Part shown: positions 22,458 through 31,666 of the stretch, one piece after another
Layout: each line of letters begins with the position of its first letter
Numbering within the stretch: position 1 is the stretch's first letter
Assembly: GCA_035315065.1 (NCBI GenBank)
Contig: DATFYM010000239.1
Location: 1 to 64,000 of the forward strand
DNA from: DATFYM01 sp035315065
GTDB lineage: Bacteria; Acidobacteriota; Terriglobia; UBA7540
Direction of reading: 5' to 3'
Length of the DNA stretch: 64,000 nt
The notes under the pieces: generated by a model
Database searches by the model: none
What the model was told of the DNA's origin: nothing
Seen by the model: only the letters and a program-made list of their open reading frames with translations
Translations under genes and position numbers: made by a program

Positions 22458-24050
22458 GTCAAGGCTGATACGGTTGAGAAGGTGAGCGAGCCGGAGGCGG
22501 TCCGACCGAAAATCCAGTCGCTGAATCCGGCTACGGGTGAGGTGCTGGCGGAGTTCGACTCCGCGACTGACGCGGAAGTGGGAGCGGCGGTGGCGAGGGC
22601 CGGCCAGGCGCTCGCCGAGTGGCGACAGGTGGGCGTGCGCGAGCGCGCGAGATACCTTCTACGGGTGAAGGAGGTCCTCTACGACCGGCGCGAGGAGATG
22701 GCGGCGCTGATCACCCGGGAAGCCGGCAAGCCACTGGTCGAGGCCATGCTCACCGAGGTGACGGTAGTGCTCGACGCGCTCGGCTACTTTGCGCAGAATG
22801 CCGCGAGCTTTTTGGCGCCGCAGTCGGTGCCTCACCACAATCTGGCGATGAGGTTGAAGCGCGGGCGCCTCGAGTACGAGCCCTACGGCATTATCGGCAT
22901 CATCTCGCCTGCCAACTACCCCTTCAGCATCCCGTTCAACGAGATCATTCCTGCGTTGGTGGGGGGCAACACGGTCGTGCTGAAGCCCTCCGAGTTCACG
23001 CCGCAGGTGGGGCTGGCCATTCGCGAACTTCTGGATGCCGCCAACTTGCCGCCCGGCGTGGCGACCGTGGTGGTGGGCGACGGGCTGACGGGACGGGCGC
23101 TGGCCGCGGCGCCGATCCACAAGCTGATGTTTACCGGCAGCGTGGCGACAGGTAAACGCGTCCAGGCCGCGGCGGCGGAGCGACTGCTGCCCACGGTGTT
23201 GGAGTTGGGCGGGAAGGACCCGATGATCGTGTGCGCCGACTCCAATCTCGAAACCGCTTCGAGCGGCGCCATCTGGGGCGCTTTCACGAACGCCGGCCAG
23301 GCGTGCCTTTCGGTGGAGCGCGCCTATGTCGTGCGAGAGGTGGCCGAACGGTTCATCAAACTTTGCGTCGAGAAGACGAAAAAGCTGCGAGTGGGACGCG
23401 GCGATGATCCCTCCACCGACGTGGGCCCGCTGATCCGCGACCGCCAGGTGCGTATCGTGGAAGAGCAGGTGGCGGAGGCGGCGTCCCAGGGCGCGGAGGT
23501 GTTGTGCGGCGGGCGCCGTCCCGACCTTCCGGGCTTATCGGGCTTCTTCTTCGAGCCCACGGTGATCACCCGCGTGAACCACGGCATGAGGCTGATGCGC
23601 GAGGAGACCTTCGGGCCGGTGCTGCCCATCATGGTGGTGCGCGACGAGGCGGAAGCGGTGCGGCTGGCCAACGATTCCGACTTCGGCCTGGCGGCCAGCG
23701 TGTGGACGGGCGATGGGAATCGGGGCATGCGCCTGGCGCGTGAGATCGAGGCCGGCGCCGTGATGGTGAACGACTGCATCAGCTACTTTGGGATCTGCGA
23801 GGCGCCGCACGGCGGCGTGAAGGCCAGCGGCATCGGACGCACCCACTCGCGAATTGGATTAATGGAAATGGTTCGGGTAAAATACCTGGACGTCGATCTG
23901 GCGCCGGGCATGCACAAAGTCTGGTGGTACGGTTACGGACCCAAGGCCCAGCGGCTGGCGCAGGGCTTCGCCGACTCTCTGTTCGGGCGCGGTTTTGCGC
24001 GAGTGCGTGGACTGGCCAGGATGATCGCGAACTTAGGGAAGAAATTGTGA
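22446..24050 (+). CDS. NAD(P)-dependent aldehyde dehydrogenase
   Basis: A 534-residue member of the ALDH superfamily. Visible landmarks: PYGIIGIISPANYPFSIP, cofactor loop VLKPSEFTPQ, FTGSVATGK, the general-base Glu in LELGGKDP (residue 253), catalytic Cys in GQACLSVER (residue 287), and EETFGPVLPIM. It oxidises an aldehyde to the acid; the closest style is the broad-substrate or succinate-semialdehyde group, but I would not name the substrate. The C-terminal ~50 residues (KVWWYGYGPKAQRLAQGFADSLFG) are a short extra tail often seen in membrane-associated relatives. The start ATG 22446 is the second copy of a duplicated leader. Confidence 0.92.
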   Translation: MQAAVKADTVEKVSEPEAVRPKIQSLNPATGEVLAEFDSATDAEVGAAVARAGQALAEWRQVGVRERARYLLRVKEVLYDRREEMAALITREAGKPLVEAMLTEVTVVLDALGYFAQNAASFLAPQSVPHHNLAMRLKRGRLEYEPYGIIGIISPANYPFSIPFNEIIPALVGGNTVVLKPSEFTPQVGLAIRELLDAANLPPGVATVVVGDGLTGRALAAAPIHKLMFTGSVATGKRVQAAAAERLLPTVLELGGKDPMIVCADSNLETASSGAIWGAFTNAGQACLSVERAYVVREVAERFIKLCVEKTKKLRVGRGDDPSTDVGPLIRDRQVRIVEEQVAEAASQGAEVLCGGRRPDLPGLSGFFFEPTVITRVNHGMRLMREETFGPVLPIMVVRDEAEAVRLANDSDFGLAASVWTGDGNRGMRLAREIEAGAVMVNDCISYFGICEAPHGGVKASGIGRTHSRIGLMEMVRVKYLDVDLAPGMHKVWWYGYGPKAQRLAQGFADSLFGRGFARVRGLARMIANLGKKL

Positions 24051-24140
24051 ATAGTGAATTGTGAAACAGAAGACGCGCCTACCAGCGACGAAGTTTCTCG
24101 TCTTCAATTCACTATTCACCATTCACAATTCACAATTATT
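24043..24140. repeat. heptamer hairpin locus, ATTGTGA type
   Basis: Left ATTGTGA ATAGTGA ATTGTGA; core with GAAGAC .. GTCTTC; right CACTATT CACCATT CACAATT CACAATT. It overlaps the last codons of the aldehyde dehydrogenase gene and ends before the next gene. Confidence 0.8.
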
Positions 24141-24152
24141 GAGAGGTTACTT

Positions 24153-24431
24153 GTGGCGATCACCATCAAGACAAAGATGCCCGGACAGAGGGCTTGCAAC
24201 GAAAAGGATGCGAAGGGCGAGCTCTGCGTCGGCCATTTGAAGCGCTGGTACACGCCGGACGGCGAAACGTTGAAACAGGCTGGGCCGGGAGTCGACATCT
24301 ACCGCTGCGAGCGTTGCCACACGCTTTACCGACCCGCGCCCCAAGACCATTCGAGCGCCGGCCTGCGCTATGACCTGCGTCCCGTTGACCTGATGGGAAT
24401 GTTCAAGAAAACGGTGACGAGCGACAAGTGA
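24153..24431 (+). CDS. small zinc-ribbon-like protein of unknown function
   Basis: A 92-residue protein from GTG 24153, with GAGAGG 6 nt upstream. It carries two Cys pairs spaced widely (CNEKDAKGELC at the start and CERC in the middle), consistent with a zinc-binding site, and a conserved-looking GHLKRWYTPDGETLKQAGPGVDIYRCERCHTLYRP. I do not recognise a family. The upstream part of the open frame (24054-24152) is translated repeat, so it is excluded. The C-terminus (SDK) and TGA are made from the GTGACAA heptamer array that follows. Confidence 0.65.
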   Translation: MAITIKTKMPGQRACNEKDAKGELCVGHLKRWYTPDGETLKQAGPGVDIYRCERCHTLYRPAPQDHSSAGLRYDLRPVDLMGMFKKTVTSDK

Positions 24432-24519
24432 CCGAGAGGCAGTGACGAGTGACAAGTGGCAAGTGACGAGCAAGAAGAAACTCTCGCTTGAAACTCGTCA
24501 CTTGTCACTCGTCACTCGT
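24431..24519. repeat. heptamer hairpin locus, GTGACAA type
   Basis: Left GTGACGA GTGACAA GTGGCAA GTGACGA, right CTCGTCA CTTGTCA CTCGTCA CTCGTTT, loop about 22 nt. It begins at the stop codon of the previous gene and ends about five bases before the ATG at 24525. Confidence 0.85.
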
Positions 24520-24524
24520 TTACT

Positions 24525-25757
24525 ATGGCGCAGCGAACTCTCACCGACGACCTGATCTACGATTGGAACCGCGTGGAAGGGCCTGAGCTGCCCCTCGCCA
24601 AGCCGCCTCTGTTGAACGACGAGACCTTGCGCGACGGGCTACAGTCGCCTTCGGCTCTTGACCCGCCCATTGAAAAGAAGATTCACATCCTGCACTTGAT
24701 GGATGAGCTGGGGATCAACTCTCTCAATCTCGGCTTGCCGGGGGCGGGACCGCGAGCCAGGGACGATGTGCTTCGCCTGGCGCGCGAGATTGTCTCCGCC
24801 AAACTCAAGATTCGAGCCAACTGCGCCGCCCGCACCATCGAGTCCGACATCAGGCCGATTGCCGACGTGGCTCAAGCCGCGGGCCTCGAGATTGAAGCGG
24901 CCACCTTCCTGGGTTCGAGTCCCATCCGGCAGTACACGGAAGGGTGGACGCTCGACTTCATGTTGCGCGCCACCGAGAACGCGGTGAAATACGCCCGCAG
25001 CCTGGGGCTGCGGTCGATGTACGTCACGGAAGACACCACGAGGGCACGGCCGGAAACGATCAAGAAGCTCTACACGACGGCGATCGAGTGCGGCGCGCGT
25101 TCCATTGTGGTCTGTGATACCGTGGGTCACGCAACGCCGCGCGGCGTGCGCGCCCTGCTGAGGTTCATCATCGAGGAAGTGGTGGGGCCGACAGGCGAGA
25201 GCATTCGCGTCGATTGGCATGGACACATGGACCGCCACCTTGGACTGGTGAACTCGCTCGCGGCTTACGAAGCCGGGGCCGATTGCGTGCACGCCTCGGC
25301 GCTCGGCATTGGCGAACGCGTGGGGAATACTGCCATGGACCAGCTCATGGTGAATCTGAAATTGATGGGCGTCATCGACCGCGATCTGCGGAAGCTGAAG
25401 GACTACTGCTACACGGTAGCCGGGGCCTTCGGTGTAAGCGTCCCGCCTAACTATCCGGTGTTCGGCGCCGACGCCTTCCGCACCGCGACCGGCGTCCATG
25501 CGGCGGCGGTGATCAAGGCGTACCATAAACACGACACGGAACTGGCCAACCGGGTCTACTCCAGCGTCCCTTCGCACTGGTTTGGCCTGGACCAGAAGAT
25601 CGAGGTTGGCCCCATGAGCGGGAAGTCTAATGTGGTTTTCTGGCTTCATCACCACGGGCTCCAAGCGACTGACGAACTGGTGGAGAAGATATTCACCCGC
25701 GCCAAGCACGCCGACCGTCTACTGACGGAGGCGGAGGTGCTGGACCTTGTGCGTTAG
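24525..25757 (+). CDS. DRE-TIM/HMGL family enzyme, isopropylmalate-synthase-like
   Basis: A 410-residue TIM-barrel enzyme of the HMG-CoA lyase/homocitrate/2-isopropylmalate synthase family. The metal-binding N-terminal motif LNDETLRDGLQSP is at about residues 29-41, the mid-barrel ATFLGSSP and CDTVGHATPRG follow, then the metal ligands HGHMDRHLG and the glycine loop SALGIGERVGNTAMDQL. There is no C-terminal LeuA regulatory domain, so a simple synthase or lyase joining or cleaving an acyl-CoA and a 2-oxoacid is likely. Its neighbours do not fix the substrate. The heptamer hairpin occupies its 5' side and leaves no clear Shine-Dalgarno. Confidence 0.85.
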   Translation: MAQRTLTDDLIYDWNRVEGPELPLAKPPLLNDETLRDGLQSPSALDPPIEKKIHILHLMDELGINSLNLGLPGAGPRARDDVLRLAREIVSAKLKIRANCAARTIESDIRPIADVAQAAGLEIEAATFLGSSPIRQYTEGWTLDFMLRATENAVKYARSLGLRSMYVTEDTTRARPETIKKLYTTAIECGARSIVVCDTVGHATPRGVRALLRFIIEEVVGPTGESIRVDWHGHMDRHLGLVNSLAAYEAGADCVHASALGIGERVGNTAMDQLMVNLKLMGVIDRDLRKLKDYCYTVAGAFGVSVPPNYPVFGADAFRTATGVHAAAVIKAYHKHDTELANRVYSSVPSHWFGLDQKIEVGPMSGKSNVVFWLHHHGLQATDELVEKIFTRAKHADRLLTEAEVLDLVR

Positions 25758-25771
25758 CGGCAAGAGATCCG

Positions 25772-26062
25772 ATGAGCGTTCACGAATTACTTCATAAGAA
25801 GCGCGCCGAGATTGAGCGGATTGCGGCGAGTCACGGTGTCCGTAACGTCCGAATCTTCGGGTCCGTTGCTCGCGGCGAAGCCCGGGCCGACAGCGATCTT
25901 GACTTGCTCGTTGAGGTCGGGCCGGTGACCAGTTCGTGGTTTCCCGCGGGTCTGGTCCTCGACTTGGAGGAACTGTTAGGGCGACGGGTCGAGGTGGTCA
26001 CCGTTGACGGGCTGAACCCCGACATTCGGGAGCATGTTCTCCGGGAAGCAGTGCCCCTGTGA
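25772..26062 (+). CDS. mntA: MntA-type antitoxin, minimal nucleotidyltransferase
   Basis: A 96-residue protein: KRAEIERIAASHGVRNVRIFGSVARGEARADSDLDLLVEVG, with GSVARG and the D-L-D metal-ligand pair. In the type VII MntA/HepT systems such proteins AMPylate the HEPN toxin next door and silence its RNase activity. The HepT gene begins four bases after the stop codon. Ends LREAVPL, the same end as the orphan homologue at 13547-14056 before that copy runs on. Confidence 0.9.
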   Translation: MSVHELLHKKRAEIERIAASHGVRNVRIFGSVARGEARADSDLDLLVEVGPVTSSWFPAGLVLDLEELLGRRVEVVTVDGLNPDIREHVLREAVPL

Positions 26063-26066
26063 GCCT

Positions 26067-26411
26067 ATGAAAGATGAGGCTGTCTACCTCCGCCACATCC
26101 TTGAGCGCATCCGTCGTATTGAGGAGGATGTGTCCAGAGGACGTGACGAGTTCATGCGCTCTCATACGATTCAAGATGCGGTGCTCCGGAACCTTCAGGT
26201 GCTGAGTGAATCGACGCAGCGTCTCTCCGAACCACTCAGGGCCCGTCACCCTGAAATCGAATGGCGACGGATTGCCGCGTTTCGTAACCTGCTCGTTCAC
26301 GATTATCTTGGCGTTGACCTCGGCCGGGTTTGGGAAGTCGTCGAGCGCGACATTCCGGAGTTGAAGAGGGCAGTCATGGCCATGCTGGAAGGCCTCCACG
26401 GGTTGCACTGA
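26067..26411 (+). CDS. hepT: HepT-type HEPN toxin
   Basis: A 114-residue all-helical DUF86/HepT protein: DEAVYLRHILERIRRIEEDV, ILNxL-like middle QDAVLRNLQVLSESTQRL, and the catalytic R-x4-H motif in RNLLVHDYLG near residue 80, the RNase site of HEPN toxins. The following tyrosine (HDY) is the residue AMPylated by MntA in studied systems. ATG 26067 is immediately downstream of mntA. Confidence 0.9.
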   Translation: MKDEAVYLRHILERIRRIEEDVSRGRDEFMRSHTIQDAVLRNLQVLSESTQRLSEPLRARHPEIEWRRIAAFRNLLVHDYLGVDLGRVWEVVERDIPELKRAVMAMLEGLHGLH

Positions 26412-26481
26412 CCAGCCCGCCGTCACGGGCGCCGGCTCCGCGCTTGGCAAGGTCAAACTTGAATTATGAGAGTGGGCGCGT

Positions 26482-27360
26482 TTGAGCAAACGCACGACAG
26501 CCGAGTTGTTGTTGGTCCTGATCACCTTGATCTGGGGCGCCACGTTCGTGGTGGTCAAGGGCGCTCTGAGCGACGCCTCGCCCCTGCCGTTTATCGCCTT
26601 GCGATTCACGTTGGCTGGCACACTACTGCTGGTGCTGCTGGCGCGTGGGCACATCGAGCGGAAGGCCTGGGTGCCCGGCCTCACCCTGGGGCTTTCTCTT
26701 TGGTTGGGCTATGCGGGGCAGACTTCCGGATTGGTCTACACCACGCCGTCAAAATCGGCATTTATCACGGGGTTCAGCGTCATCCTGGTTCCGCTGTTGA
26801 TGGTCTTCTGGGGTTTCCGGTTGCGGGCCGCAAGCCTGGCGGGAGGAGCGTTCGGCCTCGCCGGACTCTACCTGTTGGTGACTCCGTCGGGGCCCTCGGG
26901 AATCATTCGCGTGAATCGCGGGGACCTTCTGGTGCTGCTAGGCTCGGTGGCATTTGCGTTTCACATCGTTCTGGTGGGCGTCTATACGCGCCGCGTTTCG
27001 TTTCTTCATTTGGTGCCGGTGCAGATTCTCACCGTGGGGGTGCTTGCCGCCGTGGCTTGGCTGTTCAGCCCGGGTCAGGTACTGCACGCGACAGGACGGC
27101 TGATCGTGGCCCTGCTGGTCACGGCGGTCCTGGCCACGGCCTTTGCTTTTTCGGTTCAAAACTGGGCGCAACAATTCACGCCTCCTGCCCACACGGCGCT
27201 GATCTTCGCCTTGGAGCCGGTGTTCGCAGCGATCACTTCCAGGGTGGTTCTGGGAGAGCACCTCGGCAAGAGGGTCCTGATCGGGTCGGGACTGATCTTG
27301 GCAGGGATGGTTTTCTCGGAGATTTGGGGTGGAGCCGCTCCTACCCCGGTGGAGGGATGA
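26482..27360 (+). CDS. EamA/DMT family transporter
   Basis: A 292-residue membrane protein with ten hydrophobic segments arranged as two EamA repeats (ELLLVLITLIWGATFVVVKGAL and VLLGSVAFAFHIVLVGVYTRRV start the halves; HTALIFALEPVFAAITSRVVLGE is the classic end motif). Members export or import small metabolites such as amino acids, purines or drugs; the substrate is not predictable. The start is TTG 26482; no ATG with a good ribosome site is nearby. Confidence 0.9.
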   Translation: MSKRTTAELLLVLITLIWGATFVVVKGALSDASPLPFIALRFTLAGTLLLVLLARGHIERKAWVPGLTLGLSLWLGYAGQTSGLVYTTPSKSAFITGFSVILVPLLMVFWGFRLRAASLAGGAFGLAGLYLLVTPSGPSGIIRVNRGDLLVLLGSVAFAFHIVLVGVYTRRVSFLHLVPVQILTVGVLAAVAWLFSPGQVLHATGRLIVALLVTAVLATAFAFSVQNWAQQFTPPAHTALIFALEPVFAAITSRVVLGEHLGKRVLIGSGLILAGMVFSEIWGGAAPTPVEG

Positions 27361-27363
27361 GAA

Positions 27364-27445
27364 TTTGAAGTGGCCAGTGGCTACCAAGAGCACACCTCTA
27401 TTTTTTTCTAAGCCACTAACCATAACCACAAGCCACTTCAAAAGT
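27364..27445. repeat. heptamer hairpin locus, AAGTGGC type
   Basis: Left AAGTGGC CAGTGGC TACC, right TAAGCCA CTAACCA TAACCAC AAGCCAC TTCAAAA, with AAGAGCACACCTCTATTTTTTT between. The T run makes this the most terminator-like of the family. Located between the EamA and HtrA genes. Confidence 0.65.
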
Positions 27446-27511
27446 TGTACAAAGGGTGTAGAATAGGACGATAGACCGGGATGTGAGCTGGGTCCCGACG
27501 TGAGGCCAACG

Positions 27512-29101
27512 ATGAGTTCGAACGACCGCCGCTACTTACCGGCGCTGGCAATTGTGGTGACGCTGGGCATCGGAATTGTGATTGGGACCTTCGTCTCCAG
27601 CGGGGTTCGCGCCGCACGGCCTTTCGCGGGTGCGCCGGATGCCAGGGCCCTGCCGGCACCGTCGGTCGTCGCCCTCTCGGACTCCTTTGCTTCCGTCGCC
27701 TCCACGGTAGAGCCCGCAGTGGTGAATATCAACACCGAATCGACGGTGAAGGCCAGCGGCCACCGGCCATTTCAGAACCCGGGCGACGCTCCTTTCGACG
27801 ACTTCTTCGATCACTTCTTTCAGTTTGGACCCGATGGCGCGCCCGGTGATTTTCGCCAGCAGAGCCTCGGTTCGGGCTTCGTCCTTGACGCGGGCGGCTA
27901 CGTGATGACGAACTACCACGTCATCATGCGGGAGGAGGAAGACCCGTCGGGCCAGGACCACCCGGTGGATCGGATTCGCGTCTTTATCCACGGAGACGAC
28001 AACGCCAAGGGCTACATCGCCAGGATCGTCGGTTACGATAGATCTACCGATCTGGCCGTGATCAAGATCGAGGCCGGCAGGCCCCTCTCCACCGTCCAGT
28101 TCGGTGATTCGGACAGGATGCGGGTGGGCGACTGGGTGTTGGCGGTCGGTAGCCCGTTCGGCCTCGAGGCCACCGTAACCGCCGGAATCGTGAGCGCCAA
28201 AGACCGCCGCGATATCGAGCAGGGCGTGGCAGGCCAATTCAAGCGCTTCATCCAAACCGACGCCGCCATCAACCCCGGCAACAGCGGCGGACCGCTGGTG
28301 AACCTGGCCTCCCAGGTGATCGGCATCAACACGGCCATCGCCACGCGGCACGGCGGTTCCGACGGCGTGGGTTTTGCCATGCCTTCCAACACGGCGCGCA
28401 AAGTCTACAACGCTATCATCACCAGCGGCAGCGTGCACCGCGGCGCCATCGGCGTCAATTACTCCAGCCCGCAGAGCCCTTCTCTCCTGCACGCTTTCGG
28501 GGCCAACCATGGGGTCGTAATCGACCGCGGGGTCGAGCCTGAGACGCCGGCGGAGCGCGCTGGATTGAAGATGGGAGACGTCATCGTCGCCCTCGACGGC
28601 AAGCCCATTACTAGTCCCGACGAGATGGTGGCCATCATATCCGAGACCGAAATCGGGAAGACGGTCAAGGTCGACTTCATTCGGGACGGAAAACCCATGT
28701 CGGCTAATGTCCAGGTTGGCGATCGCGACAGGATCATCAACAACCAGGTGGCGCAGGCGCACGACCGGAACGAGGGTGAGACACCGCAGCAGGGCGGAGT
28801 CCTGGGTCTCTCGGTCCGGAATCTGACGCGCGAGCAATCACAGGAAATCACGGATAAGCTGCACTTGAAGACCGCGCAAGGGGTCCTGGTAACGGAAGTC
28901 AAGCCCGATGGCTTCGCTGACGACACGGGCTTGCAGCACGGTGATGTGATCCTCAGCATTAACCACCAAGACGTAGCATCCGTGGAGGAGTTCAGCCGGC
29001 TGCAATCAAAACTGAAACCCAAAACGGACGTCCTCTTTCTGGTGGCGCGGCGAGCGGACGGATCGTTCGCGACACTGTTCCTTGCCGACCGACTGCCGTA
29101 G
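27512..29101 (+). CDS. DegP/HtrA-type periplasmic serine protease
   Basis: A 529-residue protease: N-terminal membrane or signal helix (LPALAIVVTLGIGIVIGTFVS), trypsin-like domain with His in TNYHVI (residue 136), Asp in STDLAVIKI (180) and Ser in GNSGGPL (257), and two PDZ domains (about 330-410 and 430-520). Between strands it has an acidic insert near residue 140 (EEEDPSGQD). It should degrade or refold damaged envelope proteins. ATG 27512 has GAGG 6 nt upstream; GTG 27500 is the longer alternative. It lacks signs of operon partners. Confidence 0.93.
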   Translation: MSSNDRRYLPALAIVVTLGIGIVIGTFVSSGVRAARPFAGAPDARALPAPSVVALSDSFASVASTVEPAVVNINTESTVKASGHRPFQNPGDAPFDDFFDHFFQFGPDGAPGDFRQQSLGSGFVLDAGGYVMTNYHVIMREEEDPSGQDHPVDRIRVFIHGDDNAKGYIARIVGYDRSTDLAVIKIEAGRPLSTVQFGDSDRMRVGDWVLAVGSPFGLEATVTAGIVSAKDRRDIEQGVAGQFKRFIQTDAAINPGNSGGPLVNLASQVIGINTAIATRHGGSDGVGFAMPSNTARKVYNAIITSGSVHRGAIGVNYSSPQSPSLLHAFGANHGVVIDRGVEPETPAERAGLKMGDVIVALDGKPITSPDEMVAIISETEIGKTVKVDFIRDGKPMSANVQVGDRDRIINNQVAQAHDRNEGETPQQGGVLGLSVRNLTREQSQEITDKLHLKTAQGVLVTEVKPDGFADDTGLQHGDVILSINHQDVASVEEFSRLQSKLKPKTDVLFLVARRADGSFATLFLADRLP

Positions 29102-29103
29102 GT

Positions 29104-29208
<105 letters not shown>

Positions 29209-29234
29209 CAACTTGAAAGGGTGCTGGCTGCGCT

Positions 29235-29981
29235 GTGGCGGCCGGAGGTATACACAAAGGAATGTATATTGGCTCGCGTAATATACACTTCAAGGATCAA
29301 CCGAGTAGCTTCCGTCGAAGCGTATTAAGCCTGATGGCAGGGCTAGCCGTAGGGTTCTTCATCCCCGCGCGCCAGGCAGCGCAATCAACCCCAGCGTCTT
29401 CTGCCTCGGCGCCACACGCTCAGAGCCAAGCCAAGAGCGACACTCGTCAATCCAGGTCGCGGACAGCCCACCCCCATACTAGTAGTGCCAGCAACACCCA
29501 TCAGACCCACAAAGCCGCCGCCTATCGGACTGGCGCGAGTTCGGCCACCGGCAAGTCTGGCGGCGCCAAGCTGATCGCGGTGAAGTCAGGCGCGGCGAAG
29601 CCGGTCCCGGCAAAGTCGGCAGTCAAATCGGGCTTGAAGTCCGGCAAGAAACGGAGTTCGTCCAAGAACGCTAACCTCAGCAGTCGTCAGGCGCGCCGAA
29701 TCTACATGGCGCACCTTCACCCGGGCACAGACCGAGTCACGACGATTCAGCAGAAGCTGGCGGAAGTGGGATACTTGAAGGAAGAGCCCAATGGCCAGTG
29801 GGACGACCGGACGCGGGAGGCGATGCGTCACTACCAGGAGGACAATGGATTTCCCGCCACCGGCCTGCCCGAGGCAAAATCGCTGATGAAACTCGGCCTT
29901 GGTCCTCACCCGCTGCCGCCGGAACTGGATCGACCTCACACCCAGGCCGCCGACGCGTCTCCGAGCGGAAGAGAACGATGA
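29235..29981 (+). CDS. peptidoglycan-binding (PGRP-like helical) domain protein
   Basis: Up to 248 residues. After a signal-like segment (SLMAGLAVGFFIPARQAAQ) comes a long low-complexity Ser/Ala/Lys-rich linker (GAKLIAVKSGAAKPVPAKSA) and then a PG_binding_1 domain at about residues 165-225 (TTIQQKLAEVGYLKEEPNGQWDDRTREAMRHYQEDNGFPATGL). The linker and domain suggest anchoring to the cell wall. Several starts are possible (GTG 29235, ATG 29262, ATG 29334); the signal is kept by all. The TGA stop lies in the first unit of the following heptamer array. Confidence 0.75.
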   Translation: MAAGGIHKGMYIGSRNIHFKDQPSSFRRSVLSLMAGLAVGFFIPARQAAQSTPASSASAPHAQSQAKSDTRQSRSRTAHPHTSSASNTHQTHKAAAYRTGASSATGKSGGAKLIAVKSGAAKPVPAKSAVKSGLKSGKKRSSSKNANLSSRQARRIYMAHLHPGTDRVTTIQQKLAEVGYLKEEPNGQWDDRTREAMRHYQEDNGFPATGLPEAKSLMKLGLGPHPLPPELDRPHTQAADASPSGRER

Positions 29982-30113
29982 ACGCTGAATGATGAGTTGA
30001 AGAAGCCATCAACGATCAGGGTTCAGCTATCAGCCAGAACAACCGAGCTTTCTCGCTGAGAGCTGAGAGCTGACAGCTTCTTCATTTCATGATTCATCGC
30101 TCAGCATTTCTTA
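29975..30113. repeat. double-layer heptamer hairpin (two unit types)
   Basis: Outer left GATGAACGCTGAATGATGA pairs with CATTTCATGATTCATCGCTCAGCAT on the right; inner left CAGCTATCAGCC pairs with CTGAGAGCTGAGAGCTGAC. Core AACAACCGAGCTTTCT. Two different heptamer families are nested in one hairpin between convergent genes. Confidence 0.75.
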
Positions 30114-31601
30114 GGTGTCAATCTGCGCCCGCTGTAGCTTGTCGCTGAAGTCAACGTAGATCGACTTCCACTCCGAGTAGAAATCGAGCGCGGCGGTGGA
30201 CGCCTCGCGGTGACCGTTGCCGGTCTGCTTGGTGCCGCCGAAGGGCAGGTGGGTCTCCGCGCCGATGGTGGGCGCGTTCACATAGACGATGCCGGTTTCA
30301 ATGTCGCGCATGGCTCGGAAGGCGTGGTTGACGTTGCGCGTATAGAGAGACGAAGAGAGTCCGTAGACGACGCCGTTACCGATCTCGATGGCCTGATCCA
30401 GGCTGTCCGCCGGAATCACCGCCACCACGGGCCCGAAGATTTCTTCCTGCGCGATGCGCATCGTGGGAGCGCAGTCGCCGAAAATGGTGGGTGCGTGGAA
30501 GAAGCCGTCGTCGTACTCGCCGCCGGTCAGACGATGGCCGCCGCAGAGAAGTTGGGCGCCCTCCTGTTTGCCGACGGCGACGTACTCCTCCACCGTGCGG
30601 AGCTGGCCTTCGTTGATGAGCGGGCCCATCTGCACGGCCGGGTCCAGGCCGTCGCCCACGCGAAGGGCGCGGGCGCGCTCCACAAACTGGTCGGTGAACT
30701 CTCGGTAGACGTGCTTGTGGACCACGATCCGGCTGGTGGCGGTGCAGCGCTGGCCGGTCGTCCCGAAGCTGCCCCAGAGCGCGCCGTCCACGGCGAGATC
30801 GAGGTTGGCGTCGTCCATCACTATCATGACGTTCTTGCCGCCCATCTCCAGGCAGACGTGCTTAAAGCTGGCGGCGACGCTCTGGGAGACTTCGCGACCC
30901 ACCGCGGTCGATCCCGTGAACGAGACCACGCGCACGTCGTGATGGTTCATCAGCGGCGTACCCACGCTGCCGCCGCTGCCCGTGACGTAATTGACCACGC
31001 CGCGAGGAACTCCCACCTCCTCCAGGACCTCGATCAAGTTGTGCGTTGAAAGGGGCGTGTCGGTGGCCGGCTTGATCACCACCGTGTTGCCGCAAATCAG
31101 GGCGGGCATGATCTTCCAGGAAGGAATCGCCATGGGAAAGTTCCACGGCGTGATCAAGCCGCATACCCCGATGGGGCTGCGCACGGTGAGGCAGAACTTG
31201 CTCTGCAGCTCGGAGGGTGTGGTCTGCCCGAACTGGCGTCGGCCCTCGCCCGCCATGTAGAAAGTCATGTCGATGGCTTCCTGGACGTCGCCGCGCGTTT
31301 CGTCGAGGATCTTGCCCATCTCGCGCGTCATCTGTTCGGCGAAGGTTTCCTTGCGCTCGAGCAGCAGCCGCGCTGCGCGATAGAGGATCTCGCCCCGCTT
31401 CGGCGCCGGCGTCAATCGCCACGACGGGTAAGCCTCCTTGGCCGCGGCGACGGCGTTCTCCACGTCCTGGGCGTTGGACTTCTGGAAGATGCCCACCAGT
31501 TCGCGCCGATGAGCGGGATTCATGTCCTCGAAAGCCTGCCCGCTGGCGGAATCAGCCCATTCACCGTTGATGTAGTTCTTGTAGACCCTGGGTGGAGCCA
31601 T
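30111..31601 (-). CDS. NAD-dependent aldehyde dehydrogenase
   Basis: A 496-residue ALDH with all landmarks: TPWNFPMAIPSWK, KPATDTPLS, FTGSTAVGREV, LEMGGKN (Glu base), catalytic Cys in GTTGQRCTATSR, and EEIFGPVVAV. The GQRCTATSR form resembles the alpha-aminoadipic semialdehyde/ALDH7 and acylating-unrelated clades, so lysine or similar amino-acid catabolism is a possible role but not shown. A strong AGGAGG precedes the ATG, and a TTGAAG-17-TATAGT promoter lies 66 bp upstream. It is the second aldehyde dehydrogenase in the window and is not a recent duplicate of the first. Confidence 0.92.
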   Translation of the reverse strand: MAPPRVYKNYINGEWADSASGQAFEDMNPAHRRELVGIFQKSNAQDVENAVAAAKEAYPSWRLTPAPKRGEILYRAARLLLERKETFAEQMTREMGKILDETRGDVQEAIDMTFYMAGEGRRQFGQTTPSELQSKFCLTVRSPIGVCGLITPWNFPMAIPSWKIMPALICGNTVVIKPATDTPLSTHNLIEVLEEVGVPRGVVNYVTGSGGSVGTPLMNHHDVRVVSFTGSTAVGREVSQSVAASFKHVCLEMGGKNVMIVMDDANLDLAVDGALWGSFGTTGQRCTATSRIVVHKHVYREFTDQFVERARALRVGDGLDPAVQMGPLINEGQLRTVEEYVAVGKQEGAQLLCGGHRLTGGEYDDGFFHAPTIFGDCAPTMRIAQEEIFGPVVAVIPADSLDQAIEIGNGVVYGLSSSLYTRNVNHAFRAMRDIETGIVYVNAPTIGAETHLPFGGTKQTGNGHREASTAALDFYSEWKSIYVDFSDKLQRAQIDT

Positions 31602-31666
31602 GGTATTCCTCCTGGCGTGTCGAGCGAAGCGAGAATCTCTATTCCGACGGTTCCGTATAGACTTAG

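Noticed and set aside
24043..24519. CRISPR-like array
   Set aside because: Units are 7 bp with no regular spacers and are inverted around a core; no cas genes.
27536..28837. 433-residue minus-strand frame over the HtrA gene
   Set aside because: Antisense shadow of a clear serine protease.
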